Positions 35,966-48,498 of a stretch of DNA of 64,000 bases are shown here, piece by piece; position 1 is the stretch's first letter; each line of letters opens with the position of its first letter. The stretch covers positions 261,575,696-261,639,695 of the forward strand of contig OZ010793.1 of NCBI GenBank assembly GCA_963932465.1, read 5' to 3'. This DNA comes from Maratus speciosus (Eukaryota; Arthropoda; Arachnida; Araneae; Salticidae). The notes beneath the pieces are model-generated. The model did not search any database and was not told the DNA's origin. It was given only the letters and a program-made list of their open reading frames with translations. The position numbers and the translations under genes are program-made.

Positions 35966-36213
35966 TACATGACTTAATTGCATGTTTTGCACAAAAGAAG
36001 AAAATTTCGACAACGTTATTTGTAAAATGACACATTTTGTTTTTGTTTTCTGACGTAGCCTTAAAAGTATCTTTACTGATTTATATATCACGCAGCCATA
36101 CTGTATACAGTACATTATGACTCATTATAAACTTCTAGGGAAAATGGCTACTACTGCAAAATGGTTATTTCTGTCCACTTTCAATTATTTATATTTAGGA
36201 TATTTTATAGGTA

Positions 36214-37268
36214 CAGTCGTGGAAAAAAAAAGTAAACACCCTCTACTAACTCCTCAACAAATTATCGTAGAAGAAAGTTACTGGTACCGAATGATTGGAA
36301 ATAAAGTCTACTTTTAAATGACGCATATAAAATTTACTTAGGGGGCCATCTACATATTAAAACGAATTCAAATTTCATTTTTTTCAATGGCAATACCCAA
36401 TTTTAACGAGATATTTCAAATCTTTGGTTCAAACTATGCCTAGACACCAAATTTCAAGTCATTTAAATGATAAATTTTTCAATTATAAACATTCAAAATT
36501 TAGTGCTTCTAATGTTAAATTACATTTTCATATTTTTATTTATAACTTCTGAAATTATGATCCTAATGTCCTAATTTTTTGTGTAGCAATAATAACTAAT
36601 ATACCCAAACACATTGAATTTGCAATTTTTATAATTTTCTGATATGAATTATGAATTATGAAATTAATATTAAAAAAAATTATGAATTGCAACCTACAAT
36701 TTTTTTGATGGATTCAGATTTATTAAGTCCTGCTTTATGGAAATCCAAAATTTCACATTTTTCTTCCAATTAGTTTTCAAATTATGCTTAAAAAACGGCA
36801 AAATGATGGTTTAAGGGGCCGTCTATGATAGAAGTGACTAAATATTTTGAAATTTCTTATGCTATCCTGTAATCTAACAGGCTTAATTGACTGATTATAG
36901 TGCCTTGATCAAGATGGGAGCTCTCTCGGTTAACAATCGAGCACCGAACTTCAATTTGGATACAGCCCTTTAAATACGCTCGTTTTAAAATAATTAATTT
37001 CTCAGAAACTGATGGTTCGAATTGCATAAAAATTTGTTTTTAGGCTAATTGAAGGGTGTAGATTTCATTGATGGTGTCAGAATTGTGTACTGCTATTGAA
37101 AAGACAAAGGTATGGTTCGTTTTAATATGTAGATGGCTCCCTAAGCAATTTTTATATACATCATTTAAAAGTAGACTTTATTTCCAATCATTCGGTACCA
37201 GTAACTTTCTTTTACGATAATTTGTTGAGGAGTTAGTAGGGGGTGTTTACTTTTTTTTTCCACGAATG
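36214..37268. mobile_element. Long-TIR mariner-type MITE, intact copy (1055 bp)
   Basis: TA flanks CAGTCGTGGAAAAAAAAAGT at the left and TTTTTTTTCCACGAATG at the right. Arms of about 155 bp are inverted copies, both with CTACTAACTCCTCAACAAAT-type sequence, ATTGGAAATAAAGTCTACTT and CCATCTACATATTAAAACGA. There is no transposase, so it is mobilised in trans if at all. The paralogous segment at about 38430 shows the empty site. Confidence 0.9.
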
Positions 37269-38460
37269 TACTTCTCATAACAGGTTTGAGTTTCTTAAGA
37301 CTAATCATTTCTTATACTAATCACTGTTATTCTTATAGTATTTAATAAAAATTCAATTAAATTTCATACTATAACGATATGGTGTAATACATATATTGCA
37401 ACATTGTAAGTAGGTTGTTGTTAAATATTCTAGCAAAAATATACAGCATGACTATTAATGTTGAAAACATTCGTTGCATTAAAAAAGTTTCCGCCTTGTC
37501 AATAAGCTAAAATTTGTAAAAAACATTCATTATATCAAAACCTAAGAATCTTTATATTACTTTAATAATATTGAGATCAGGCATTTATACAGAATTATCA
37601 ATATGGTGTATTTTCAAAGAAAACAAACATTGATTAAATTTAAACGAAAAATTTACAGAAAAATATTTATTTATCTTAATGAAATTTACTTTATATCCCA
37701 ACTGTATAATTTATAATAATGTTATTTATAAACAAGCTGTCGGGCTGTCACACGGTGGAAAATCATCTAGCATGCTTGCAGGTTTGCATTTATATTATTT
37801 TGAGACAAGCGTTACCGGCAAGAAAATTAATTCCTTTCGTGGGTCAGCTAGCATTTAGTTTTACCAACAAGTATCATAGGAAACATGTATCGTTTCATGC
37901 CATGCGTTGGTAAATACTGTTGTTAAATTTGCTGCTGAGATTAGCAAAATGTTGTGTCGAACACACTTTGCACGATGTAAAAGAGTTATGACAGTCAGAA
38001 TTGTAGAATGGCGCATATTTCCCTCCTTAAGTAGCTTTAAAAGTAGCGTTAGCGTGCTCGTCCCAAACTGCTGATTTATATATGGCGCTTACTTACTGTG
38101 CTACTCTCTACAGTACATCGTGCTGCCATAGAGGTAAAAGGAAAACAGAGAGGAAACCTGCCGCTTTGGCGTGAAGTCAAAAATGCAATTGGTAAATTGA
38201 TCCAAACAATTGCAGCTCATTTTGAAACACCTGTGGAGTTGTATTTTTTGGACCAAGGGTTATATATATGTAACCGTCTTCATATTTGAAATTGTTTTGA
38301 CGGTAAACTGCATCTCATACATAGAACTCAATGCGTGCTACAATACACACTTCTACTATACACTACACTAGTAGTTACTGCTGTAAACCGCTACTTCCGA
38401 TAACTTTCAATTTCTATTTTGGATATTTATGGATACTTTTCATAACAGGTTTGAGTTTCA

Positions 38461-39299
38461 TCATTCATTTTTATGTTTTAATTTTTTCCCTTTGTTTTTT
38501 ACAACCGGAGCCAATCTTATACAAAGAGAAAAAATAAAAAATAAATTTTAAATCAATCTTTTTTTTTTCATACCGCGTAAGTTTACTAGTTATAATAAAC
38601 AATTAAATTAAAAAAATCAAAAAACCCGACTGCGTAAAAAGCGAACTAATTAATTATTTCTCATCAATGTGAAACTATTTTTTTTTTTCAATTCCTACTA
38701 TTAGCTCACACTCTCGCTATATGTGTCTTGTTCAAATTTTCAATCGTTAATAAAATACTTATTATTCATCGAATCAAGCTCAAATAATTTTTTTTAAACT
38801 TGTAGTAGATGATACTTGATATTAATCCAGTTTTTTAAATATTAATTAATTAATTAATTAAATTAATTTAATTAATTAATTATCAATAATCGAGAGAGCC
38901 CTCTTCTTGAACAAGTCATTTTAAGCGCCACTATAGCAGAAAGAAGAATGGGAGAAAAAAAAATTATCTTATTGACCTAAGTAGGAATTGACTTAAAATA
39001 TTTTTTTCTATTACTTGTTTATATTACTTACCTACTTTTTTTTATTTACTTGTATTGATGACTTTTAAGTTGTGTTTAATTGTTAGTTCCTATGTATAAA
39101 CACTGTTTTGATGAGGCCTATAGATGTCTATGATGATTAGAGTTGCAGTAAAGCTAGAGATCCTACATACACAACTTCCAGGTTGTATAATATATTAACG
39201 GAGCTTCTGACTGTAAAATAGTCAATGAAATATCGTCTTCATTTTGAAAGATCTATCCAATGATATGCCACTCAATAGAGTGCGTAATTTTTTTTTTCG
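38461..39299. other. Unassigned AT-rich sequence with an ATTA repeat
   Basis: An ATTA/TTAA-rich run lies at about 38838-38882 and can fold on itself. Otherwise no feature recognised. Confidence 0.5.
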
Positions 39300-39500
39300 T
39301 CTCTACCGCCATTTTGTATTTTACGGCCGCCATTTTGAATTTATAAAGACAAAACCTAGTCTATAACCATCGGGCCATTAAGACGAATTGATAGAGACCT
39401 CATTCATTAAAATCCATCCAGCCGTTGGGACGTTTCGAGGGTATAAAGAAATCCACATCCACAGATACGCCTGAAACACATAACCCTTCTTTTCAGTCGG
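39300..39500. repeat. Arthropod-style dispersed repeat fragment
   Basis: Contains CCGCCATTTTG twice, CCATCGGGCCATTAAGACGA and ATCCATCCAGCCGTTGGGAC. From memory, phrases like ATCCATCCAGCCGTT recur in non-coding repeats of many arthropods. Boundaries and class are not determined. Confidence 0.4.
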
Positions 39501-40126
39501 GTAAAAATTAAATTATTTACAAAATAATCACTTTTCGAGATGCACAATTTGATTATTTAAAAAAACATTGAAACCCTGGAAAGGGATAAATTTAAGCAAT
39601 GTTTTTATCTATAACGATTAATATTTATTAAAAAAGTAGCAGTCAAGAACTTTGAAAATGTATCTTAATATCTCACACGATCAATAAGTTTAACAAATTA
39701 ACAAGAGTGCAACAAATGTATGAGAAAGTTTAAACTAACTTTTTTGTTTCCTTTTATCAAGCCTTTTGATATAAAAATAATATTCACAAAACGGAAATTG
39801 ATTAATAAAAATGTTTATGAAGGTTTCGCGAAAAGAAATTTATTTTATTCAAAACATGTCAAAAATTGCGTCAAATCTTTCGATAAAACTTGTTATTGAA
39901 ATTAAAAGAAAAAAAAATTGTGGTGATGAAAATTAATAATTCTGGAGGAAAATATCCTACTTTTACTTTGTATAGAAAATTTGTTATTTATCATGCAGTT
40001 TTAATAAAATTTCTCTATATCCCTATTATTTTCAAAAGAAAGATGAAAATGGAAGATTAAATTAAAAAAAATGTATACAAATTTAGGAATTTATGTTTCA
40101 GAAATTTTTATTGAATAAAAATAAGA
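39501..40126. other. Unassigned AT-rich sequence
   Basis: No feature recognised. Confidence 0.4.
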
Positions 40127-40906
40127 AAATATCTAGAGATCGACCGAAAATTCTGTTTCGCTTTCGACTCAAAATCAGCGTTTCGCCGAAAATTCGCTTT
40201 TGGCGAAAATGCTGCCAAAAATTCGGCAAAACCGAAAGTCGACTGAAACTATCTGTATTCCAAAAATATCGTTTTTTTCTTTCGGAAATTTTGAAAATGA
40301 TTCATTGATTTGAGCTGTATCGGCTCAAATGAGATACTATTTACTGATATGAACTTCACTGTTTATAATTATCATTCATGACTGACTCGAGACATGAGTG
40401 CAAATAATAAAGCAAGCAATGCATGCTGAACTTTGAAGCCGCTTTTCAAGTGCACATTAAAAGTTGCAGACTTAATAGTAATAAAATATTTTTAGTTTCA
40501 AACCGCAGAAGTGTTTCGAATACTCTTTGAGAAATTTCTAGTATAACAGATGATCAATTATAAAAATTATTACAAAAGATAAACCGAGGTATGTATACCT
40601 AAAGTTTTTTTTAAATAGATTCGTAGAATTAGAAAATCATTATGTGTCGTTGACGAACTAATTACATTTTATTTTATATGAAAAAAAAAATGGTCTGAGG
40701 CAGAGAGTGCCAACTTGGGCCTCTCGTATAATTAATTAATAATTATATATATTTAATAAACACGTATAATTAATTAATAATTATGTATATTTATGCACGT
40801 ATTAATTATAATTTCTTTTGATATTTTCGTTTTCGTTTTCGGCCGAAAATAGAAAATTATCGAAATTCGTTTTTTGGTTTCGGTCGATTCTTAAAAATAT
40901 CTACTG
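40127..40906. mobile_element. Inverted-end element rich in CGAAA words
   Basis: ATATCTAGAGATCGACCGAAA at the left is mirrored by TTTCGGTCGATTCTTAAAAATAT at the right. Inward of both ends lie runs of CGAAA/TTTCG words. An 8-bp-arm hairpin ATTTGAGC/GCTCAAAT lies at 40308-40330. The plus-strand frame at 40093-40308 reflects these words and is not a gene. Target duplication not resolved. Confidence 0.5.
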
Positions 40907-41662
40907 ACATGAATCAAAGCCAAAGTTAGTCCAAAAATATCAAATGTAATAAATATATCATAATACGAATAAAAGATTATTACCAACTTTTGCTCAAAAT
41001 TATTTTGTAGTTGTTTCGCATAATTAAATGTTATTTAATACAAACTAACATAACAAAATTTATAAGTATCTGGTTTGGCATTACAGCATTGTCTGATTAA
41101 AAGAATATAAAAATTTTCAAATTAGAAATATAATAAAATAATTTATCATGCGCTTTTAAATGGAATTTGTCTGTTTTGTTTGCATGACGTTAATGAATTT
41201 CCTGAAATAGTTGAAAGTAAAGAGAATGATATAAAACTTAAAAATCCCAATTTTATTAGAGGATGGGTTTTGAAAAATATAATTTTATTTAAAAATGGAT
41301 TTTTCACAAGCAAAAAAGGACTTATCCGCATTTTATTTCGAATATATAACACTAAGTTTTTAACTATACGTAATCTTTAATTTAAGCTAAGAGGGACTTT
41401 TTAATAAAAAGCGAAATATTTATTTTTTTTCAGCAATAAATTTAAAATTAATTCTAAAAGTTTTGTGAAGAATCGTGATCTAATTTTATTTAAAAATTTG
41501 TCAATTTATGTTTCTTTTTCTTAGTGGATTTAATTTTATATCTGACTGAATTTATATTAATTATATATTATTTAAATTTATATATATTATTAAATATTTT
41601 ATTTTATAATATTTATATTTATATATTTATATATTTATTAATTATATATTATTTAAATTTAT
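40907..41662. other. Unassigned AT-rich sequence
   Basis: No gene or repeat end recognised. The last 150 bases are almost only A and T. Confidence 0.4.
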
Positions 41663-41888
41663 ATATCCCTTTAAGACCCACTGTATTTGTAAACAAAGCT
41701 AGCCATGCCTGTAGAAAGTAAAACATGGACTGCAAACGCTACCTGTTGATAAAAAATGATACTTTATTCTATCTGCAAACCAGAATGATCGTTTGATTCG
41801 AGTTTTTTTTATTACATACGACTCAGAAACAAAAATTTAAATGAATGTCTAACCCGCACGATCGTGCGGGTTGGGCCTTAAAGGGATA
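41663..41888. mobile_element. MITE with TATCCCTTTAAGRCCCA ends
   Basis: TATCCCTTTAAGACCCA at the left is mirrored by TGGGCCTTAAAGGGATA at the right (two differences). Just inside the right end, 41851-41872 is a perfect 22-bp palindrome (AACCCGCACGA centre outward). Non-coding. Confidence 0.7.
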
Positions 41889-42213
41889 AATTATTAAATA
41901 TTTTATTTTATATTATTTATTTTATATTTATATATTATTTATATATATTGAATTTACATTATTTACTCAAAGAGAATAAGTTCGAATTTAAAAAGAGATT
42001 ATCTTTAAGGTGGTGAATATTTTTAATTTGAAAAACTAAAGCACAATTAACAGCTAAGTGATCTTAATTTAAAGGGTGTTATCATGGGATTCCCTCTTAA
42101 ATGGCTGCAAAAATTGCGAAAGTAGGTCTTGGAATTTTTAAAATAACAAGATCTAGACTTTTCTCAAAATTTTGCCATTTCAAAAATACTTGACCCTTTA
42201 AAATTTTCCCTTC

Positions 42214-42560
42214 TTAAGGCTACTCAAAAAAGGCAAAACTTTCTGACGCATTTGCTGACTCATTTTTAAACGTAAAAGCTATAAAAAATTGGCAGGGCTC
42301 ACTATTGAAGCAATTTGTATTCAAAATTAGTTTTCCATTTTAATTCGTGAACTTTGACAGTACTTTCTGAACGATCTTTTCCGTTTGTCAAAAAATGGAT
42401 AATGTCTTTCGATTGCATAGTTTCCAAATAAAAACACCTGCCAATTTCAATCGTTTCCGAACAAAAATGAATGAAAGAATGTATCAGAAAATAGACCCTT
42501 TGGATTTGAGAACAGCCTGAAGCATTTCACATTTTTAAGAATGACCTAATGTATCCTTTG
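42214..42560. repeat. Paralog of 2641-3400, with both insertion sites empty
   Basis: Starts TTAAGGCTACTCAAAAAA where the 2.6-kb copy has TTAAGGCGATTCTCAAAAAA after its TTAA MITE. Further on it has CCCTTTGGATTTGAGAACA where the other copy has the SINE. It thus shows the pre-insertion state of both. Confidence 0.6.
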
Positions 42561-43184
42561 CCAATTAAATCTCACACATCTTCAAAAGAAAAAAAAAATA
42601 TTTAATATGTTTATAGACAATGTTAAAAGTTTATCTCAAATTACATCATGATAACACTGAGATTTCGTGACAACCTATACATTTTTCTAAAATGCAGATG
42701 GGGGACAGAGACAGAGAAACAGAAGTACTGAAGTCGTTGACACATTTCAGCTGTATTAGAAATTGGTAATAATAATATAGTAACGTTCAAACAGGCGAAT
42801 TTATTATTTTTTATAATAAATCATTCACACTTTTTCCTCTATAAAAAAAAGACACCTCTTTTTTTTATATCTATTTGCTCTTCACAGCACCTATAATCAG
42901 ATCAAGGGGAACTGGACAAAAAATAGGCTTCACATTGTACGGTGATTTATTGAGCTCTTAACCGGGACAGGCACGTGCCCTGGACAATAAGTTGGCAGTA
43001 TGCAACAGGCGGGAACAAACCATCCTCACTCCCTCTTCTTAAAGTAAAAGAGACCGCGGACAAAGAAACAACGGACTCAAAAGTGATTTTAAGTGGAGGT
43101 GGGGGCACTATTAAAAGGGAATGAATAATGAACAGGTCCAGTGGGGATGACAAATTTTTACATCATCCTTCGGGATGGTTTTAT
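42561..43184. other. Unassigned sequence
   Basis: A somewhat less A+T-rich patch at 42900-43160. The short minus-strand frame across it has no recognisable features. Confidence 0.35.
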
Positions 43185-43717
43185 TGTTGCATTTCGTTTT
43201 GTTCCGTTCTTTCGGTTGATTCCTGTTTAGAGTTCTAATTTTAGGATCAGCACTTTTTAAAATTACAAAATGCTTAGTCGTTAATTTTTATATTTCGGCA
43301 TTAGGACAAGACTTTTAGGAAATTGAGTTTTTGAAGGAGCATCTTGAAAAACAAAATAATCTTTGTCCGGCTGATATTGATATGTATCTACTATATAATT
43401 CAAAGAAAAAAATACTTCCTTAAAGAATATCATAAACAAGGTTTCTTATTAAGCTAAAATATACTTATAAATAATGTAATGAGAGCCGGATAAAGTCTTT
43501 TCTCGGAATGGGTTTAAATTTTAATTTCTTTTTGTTCCGTTCTTTCGATTGATTCCTGTTTAGAGCTCAAATTTTAGAATCAGAATTTTTAAAAACTACA
43601 AAATATTTAGTAGTTAATTGTGATGGTTCGGCATTAAGGCAAGACTTTTAGGAAGTTGAGTTTTTGAAGGAGAATCTTCAAAAGCAATATAATCTTTGTC
43701 CGGTTGATATGGGTATG
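43185..43717. repeat. ~330-bp tandem repeat array, left part
   Basis: Units at about 43190 and 43521 share TTTTGTTCCGTTCTTTCG, GATTCCTGTTTAGAG, TTTTTGAAGGAG, AATCTTTGTCCGG and GATATGTATCTA-like words. The second unit is cut by the 18.4-kb hAT-type insertion and resumes at 62096. Confidence 0.85.
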
Positions 43718-43740
43718 TATCTAGTCAGGGGCACGCCCCG

Positions 43741-46700
43741 ACCTATTGTGCAAAATGTGCGGCGCACACAGGCGCCAGGATAATAAAGGCGCCAAGCAAT
43801 TTAAGCGAGGAAGAAATATTTAAAAATACATATTTTTAAATTTTATTAAAATTAATTATTCTTGAAATTTTAATTATATTTTATGGATTTACACCTCAAA
43901 TAAATTACTTACAATTTATTAAAAGTTATTATTCTTTAAATTAAATGTGATAAATTAATCAATTTCAATCCAGAATGTAAAAACTTAACTTGAAACATCC
44001 CCCCCCCCCCCAAAAAAAAAGAGGGCATTTTTCAGCATTCTATTTAATGTTAGATTCCACCGAGGACACTATTTCGGATACACTATTTGAAACTGTTTTA
44101 TTGAAACAAAAAATAGACAAATACAAAAGCTCGGGGATACGAAGACGGATTTAATTTGCCTGAAAAAAAAGAATAAAAAAGAGTTTTAGATTCAAATTTT
44201 CGTGCATTTTACGTGCTATATCCAACTGGTAGTCTAAACTGGATAGTCAATGACGTTGTGAGTATTAATCATGAGGCTACTGAGTTTTATTTTTACTATA
44301 ATAGGGGATCGTACCAGGGCTTCCCGTGTTACCGAATATATTAAAACTATTTTTTTATTGAAAAGTAATATTTTTTTACATGCAATATATTTCTTAGATT
44401 GCCCACTAAAAATAAAAAAGAAATTTTCACATGAAAAATATGGATTATACAATCAAATAAATTTTTGAAAAATTTTAAAAGCAATTTTTTCGCATTAGCC
44501 GCAGTTATTAGCCCAAGATTTTGCTGCTTACGACATCATTATATTTTCTGATAATTTCAGAGCTTTAAGCGCGTAGTTCAATTACATGTCTGTTAAATTT
44601 ATGTTTTATTTGTATTATTTTATTTATTTAATCATAGAGGAAGTTTTATTTTTGTTTACGGAATATTAGTCGTAAGAAAATGATGAACTCTTTATGTTGT
44701 TTTAAGGGCAAACGGATTAATCATTCTTAATCGAGCTCCACGCGATAGAGATAAATTTAAAAATTAACCTCTCGACCCGCCATCAACCTTTAAAAAAAAT
44801 TGGTATTTCAGTTGGATCATTTTTAAAATCATTTTAACTCAAAACGTGAAGTCACGATTGTCAGCAAAATCATTGCATGTGAACAGTCGCGCTCTTAACT
44901 CCAGGTTCTAATCTCAGTACCGGAGAGTAAAAATTGCTGTAATTTGTGTTTTTTGACGCATTTATGTTAAAAAGTTTAGTTTTATCTAAGAAAATCATCG
45001 TTTTCTCTTAAATATGATGTCATTTTCACTTACTTAAGCATTTCACCTAGTGTCTGAAACTTAGTATGCATACAGAAGAAAAAAAAATATGGAAACTTTA
45101 TGAGGAAAATGCGTGTTTTCTAAAGCAGTACGTAATTTTCCGTTCAAAGTATTATGTCCCTAATGCCATTTTGCACCATCAAATTTTATACAACAGTTTT
45201 TATCAGATAATCACATGAATAAAGGTAAATATACCTCATTATTTCTCTCTTCTCTGCAATAATGAAAGCTATCTCATTACCACCATTTTGAAGAAGTTTC
45301 ATATAATACTTTTGAAATTAAAATATAATAATGGGTTATAAAAAAAAGAGCTAGTGCGAGCACATCTACAAATGAACAGCTTCCAGTTAAAAAATTATTA
45401 GTAAATTTGGTTCAGCAGAAAGCTCATTGCAGATGACTAAAAAACATTCTTGTGTTTTAAATATATAGATTATATAAAATTATGAAAAATTAAATTATGC
45501 AAATTATGCTATTTTGATAAAATTACAGTATCATGTCTATAAAATTTTATTAGTAGAGAGAATTTTGAACAAAAACTTGGGGAGCCTGATATTATTTTAA
45601 AACTCGAATTATTGTCAAGATACTCTTTGATTGCTTGTCTAACTCGGCGAAGCGAATTCATCCAAGAGAGAATGATCCAGTTCTGTAATATAAATCGTTA
45701 TTTTTCGGACAAAGAGCAAGCACACTGTACGTTACTGCTTTTCCATAAAGTCACTCTAAATGTTTGTAAAACATTGCGTTTTATAAGTGTGTGATTTGGA
45801 TTACGTTATTTTTAAAAATAATGCATTTTCCCCTCCGAAAAATTTCAAAGCAGCTGGGGTGAAAATGACGAACTTCTACAAAACATATTTCAGTTTTAAT
45901 AATGAAAATATACGCTTTTTTTTATAAAATGACGTCAATTGCATACGCTAAAGCATCCCACTTTTACGATCCCGTCTTAAACAACATCTATAGAACGGTA
46001 TGCAAATGACACCATTATCGCGGAATAATACACAAACCCAGCAGAAAGCAATGACGTCATTTAAGAAGGTCGGCAATACAATCTCGGGTATCTAATGATT
46101 TATATGACTTCATTTTTTTTTGTTTTTTTTTTATATAATAGCTCCATGTGTTATCATTTATATTTGTTTCAAAATTCGGAAAATGTAATTACACACGGAT
46201 TAATGAAATTGGATTCTTTCAGGTCACACAAATATTCTTTAAAATACATTTTTGTAAAGAGAAAGTATTGTATTGCTTGTAAAGTTAAATTGCAATAAAA
46301 TAAAAATAATTTAATTGATAAATAAAAAACAAATAAAGCTAAAACTCACCGAGTTTTATAACATACGATATTCTTGGCATAGCATGTATTTTAATTTCTT
46401 TTTTTTTTCAGTTTTTATGAGCAAATAGCAACAAAAAGATACAGCAATCTACTATTATCCCTCCCCCCCCCCCTTTACTTTCATCAGAAATGGAGTACTT
46501 CAGTTGCCACAATTACAAAATTGGTGCTAAAAACTATATAAAAAAAATTCATATCTTAAAAGTAAATTGAGATACAGCTTTCAAACAAATTGCATTTAAA
46601 AAGAGCATTTTTTTCCTTATACGACGGTGTAAAAATTTAAAATATGCGATGTTTAGAAGTTTAAAAATTTGCAGTAGAGAAAATTACAAAACTAAAATTT

Positions 46701-46783
46701 CATTTCAAATTTCAAAGTGTTGTCATTCGCAAAATGACGTATGCGTTACGCACATATATGTTTGTTCTTTATAATATAGATAG
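43741..46783. other. hAT-1 interior, left, unassigned
   Basis: AT-rich with short homopolymers (a C run at 44000). A weak tRNA-B-box-like GGTTCTAATCTC lies at 44904 without a convincing A box. No transposase or host exon recognised. Confidence 0.4.
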
Positions 46784-46934
46784 CATAGCTGCCAAATTTT
46801 ACGCTTTTTTGCTACCACTAAAATTTAGAGAAGATTTTCACCTTCTTTAATCGTGAGATTTCGACCATTAAATAAAGCAATATTCACAAGAAAATTTTAG
46901 TGGTAGGAAGAAAGCGTAAAGGTTGGCAGCCATG
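46784..46934. mobile_element. Small MITE (CATAGCTGCCAA ends)
   Basis: CATAGCTGCCAA is mirrored by TTGGCAGCCATG. The match continues inward through TTTACGCTTT and CTACCACTAAAATTT. Flanks contain AGATAG on both sides, a possible short duplication. 151 bp, non-coding. Confidence 0.7.
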
Positions 46935-47282
46935 AGATAGATAGATATACTGATAAATATATATTTTTTTCTTCTTTTCTGTTTCTCGATGGACTATTTT
47001 AACTAATCATTTAGCTGTAAATCAGCTTAAAGCCATTTTCTGAAATCTGAAACTTGATTGTCGATTTTTTTTAAATTCACAAGGTAAATTATTTTATTTT
47101 CCAGATTTTGTATTTTTATGTATTTTTTCTTTTACATATTCGTTTTATAATTTCTATCTATCTATCTATCTATATATTATACCTTTATTTATTAGCCTCC
47201 GGTACGGTATGCTATTTCTTTCTCCCAGCTTATTTTGTGTCCAAAAAATAACGTTACCTTACAGAAGCTAGCTGTAAAACAA
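46935..47282. other. Unassigned sequence with a TCTA microsatellite
   Basis: TCTA units occur at about 47155-47174; otherwise nothing recognised. Confidence 0.5.
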
Positions 47283-48498
47283 ATCAATGCAAAAACCCTT
47301 GACGGGTTAAAAGTTTCTGACGCAGCACTTTATCTTATGCTCTAAGAATTTTAAATATGGAACTTAAAAATTCTGGTATCAAATTTTGAGTGACGTTATG
47401 CTATTTCTTAAAAAATATATTTGTATTTATTTCATCATTTTATTTTTGTTTTATTTATAATCGCATGTGCAAAAGTTATGTTCAACATGAAAAGCTGCAT
47501 AAAATTTTATTCGCTGTTGCTTTATCATTTACATCTCTCATAAATTCAAAATATGAGTTTTAAAAGATATGATATAAAATTTAAGTGACGCCTTGATGTG
47601 ACTTTAAAAGGTTTGTTTTAAAATTCAATTTAAATTATTTTTGACTTGGTTAAAATATTTTTTTACATCTACACAATACTTTTAATTTTCCAATTCACTG
47701 TTAAATATATCACTTTCATTGAATCTATACTATGCATTGAAATGTATTTATTTCAATAAATTGATTTATCTTTTGTGTCACGCTATTCAAAATTGTGAGT
47801 AAGATTTATGTAAATGGTTTCTTTGCGTCATTGTGTCCAAACTACATGAAATGTATGAAAAAGGATAGTTTGACGCAAATAAACTATTTACATAAATCTT
47901 ACTCACAATTTTGAATAGCGTGACACAAAAGATAAATCAATTTATTGAAATAAATACATTTCAATGCATAGTATAGATTCGATGAAAGTGATATATTTAA
48001 CAGTGAATTGGAAAATTAAAAGTATTGTGTAGATGTAAAAAAAAATATTTTAACCAAGTCAAAAATAATTTAACCACTTCACCGGCGACAGGTATGGGGA
48101 AACAGTGCTTTTAGCCCCGAGTTATATGAGGGCAGACGGTGAAGTGGTTAAATTGAATTTTAAAACAAACCTTTTAAAGTCACATCAAGGCGTCACTTAA
48201 ATTTTATATCATATCTTTTAAAACTCATATTTTGAATTTATGAGAGATGTAAATGATAAAGCAACAGCGAATAAAATGTTATGCAGCTTTTCATGTTGAA
48301 CATAACTTTTGCACATGCGATTATAAATAAAACAAAAATAAAATGATGAAATAAATACAAATATATTTTTAAAGAAATAGCATAACGTCACTCAAAATTT
48401 GATATCAGTATTTTTAAGTTCCATATTTAAAATTCTTAGAGCATAAGATAAAGTGCTGCGTCAGAAACTTTTAACCCGTCAAGGGTTTTTGCATTGAT
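47283..48498. repeat. 1.2-kb near-perfect palindrome
   Basis: The left arm 47283-47830 (548 bp) and right arm 47871-48498 (628 bp including a 78-bp insertion) are inverted copies with only scattered single-base differences. A 40-bp spacer separates them. The outer tips read ATCAATGCAAAAACCCTTGA and its inverse. No open frame of note and no clear target duplication. The high arm identity implies recent formation or ongoing conversion. It would extrude as a long hairpin, and a transcript through it would be double-stranded. Confidence 0.95.
48074..48147. mobile_element. 74-bp TTAA MITE in the right palindrome arm
   Basis: CCACTTCACCG and CGGTGAAGTGG are inverted ends, each flanked by TTAA (48070-48073 and 48148-48151). 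The opposite arm has the same surrounding sequence with one TTAA and no insert. This proves both the insertion and the target, and shows the insertion came after the palindrome. Confidence 0.92.

Larger units (their letters stand above)
33810..38460. repeat. Segment duplication, copies A and B
   Basis: Copy A (about 33810-34395, then 35966-36213, then 37269-37330) and copy B (about 37290-38460) share an ordered series: GGTGTAATACATATATTGCA, ATTGAGATCA, ACAAACATTGATTAAATTTA-like, AACAAGCTGTCGG, GACAAGCGTT, GCATTTAGTTTTACCA, CTGATTTATATAT and CATAACAGGTTTGAGTTTC. Copy A carries two transposons; copy B shows GGAAACATGTATCG and GGATACTTTTCATAACAGG as the uninterrupted sites. The duplicated DNA has no recognised gene. 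The 63-residue frame at 38098-38289 is in copy B only and unassigned. Confidence 0.8.

Noticed and set aside
38098..38289. 63-residue plus-strand frame as a gene
   Set aside because: It is less A+T-biased than most, but has no recognised domain, no conserved counterpart in duplicate copy A, and no visible splice or promoter context.
44890..44930. tRNA-derived SINE head
   Set aside because: A B-box-like word exists, but no A box at the right distance and no target duplication.
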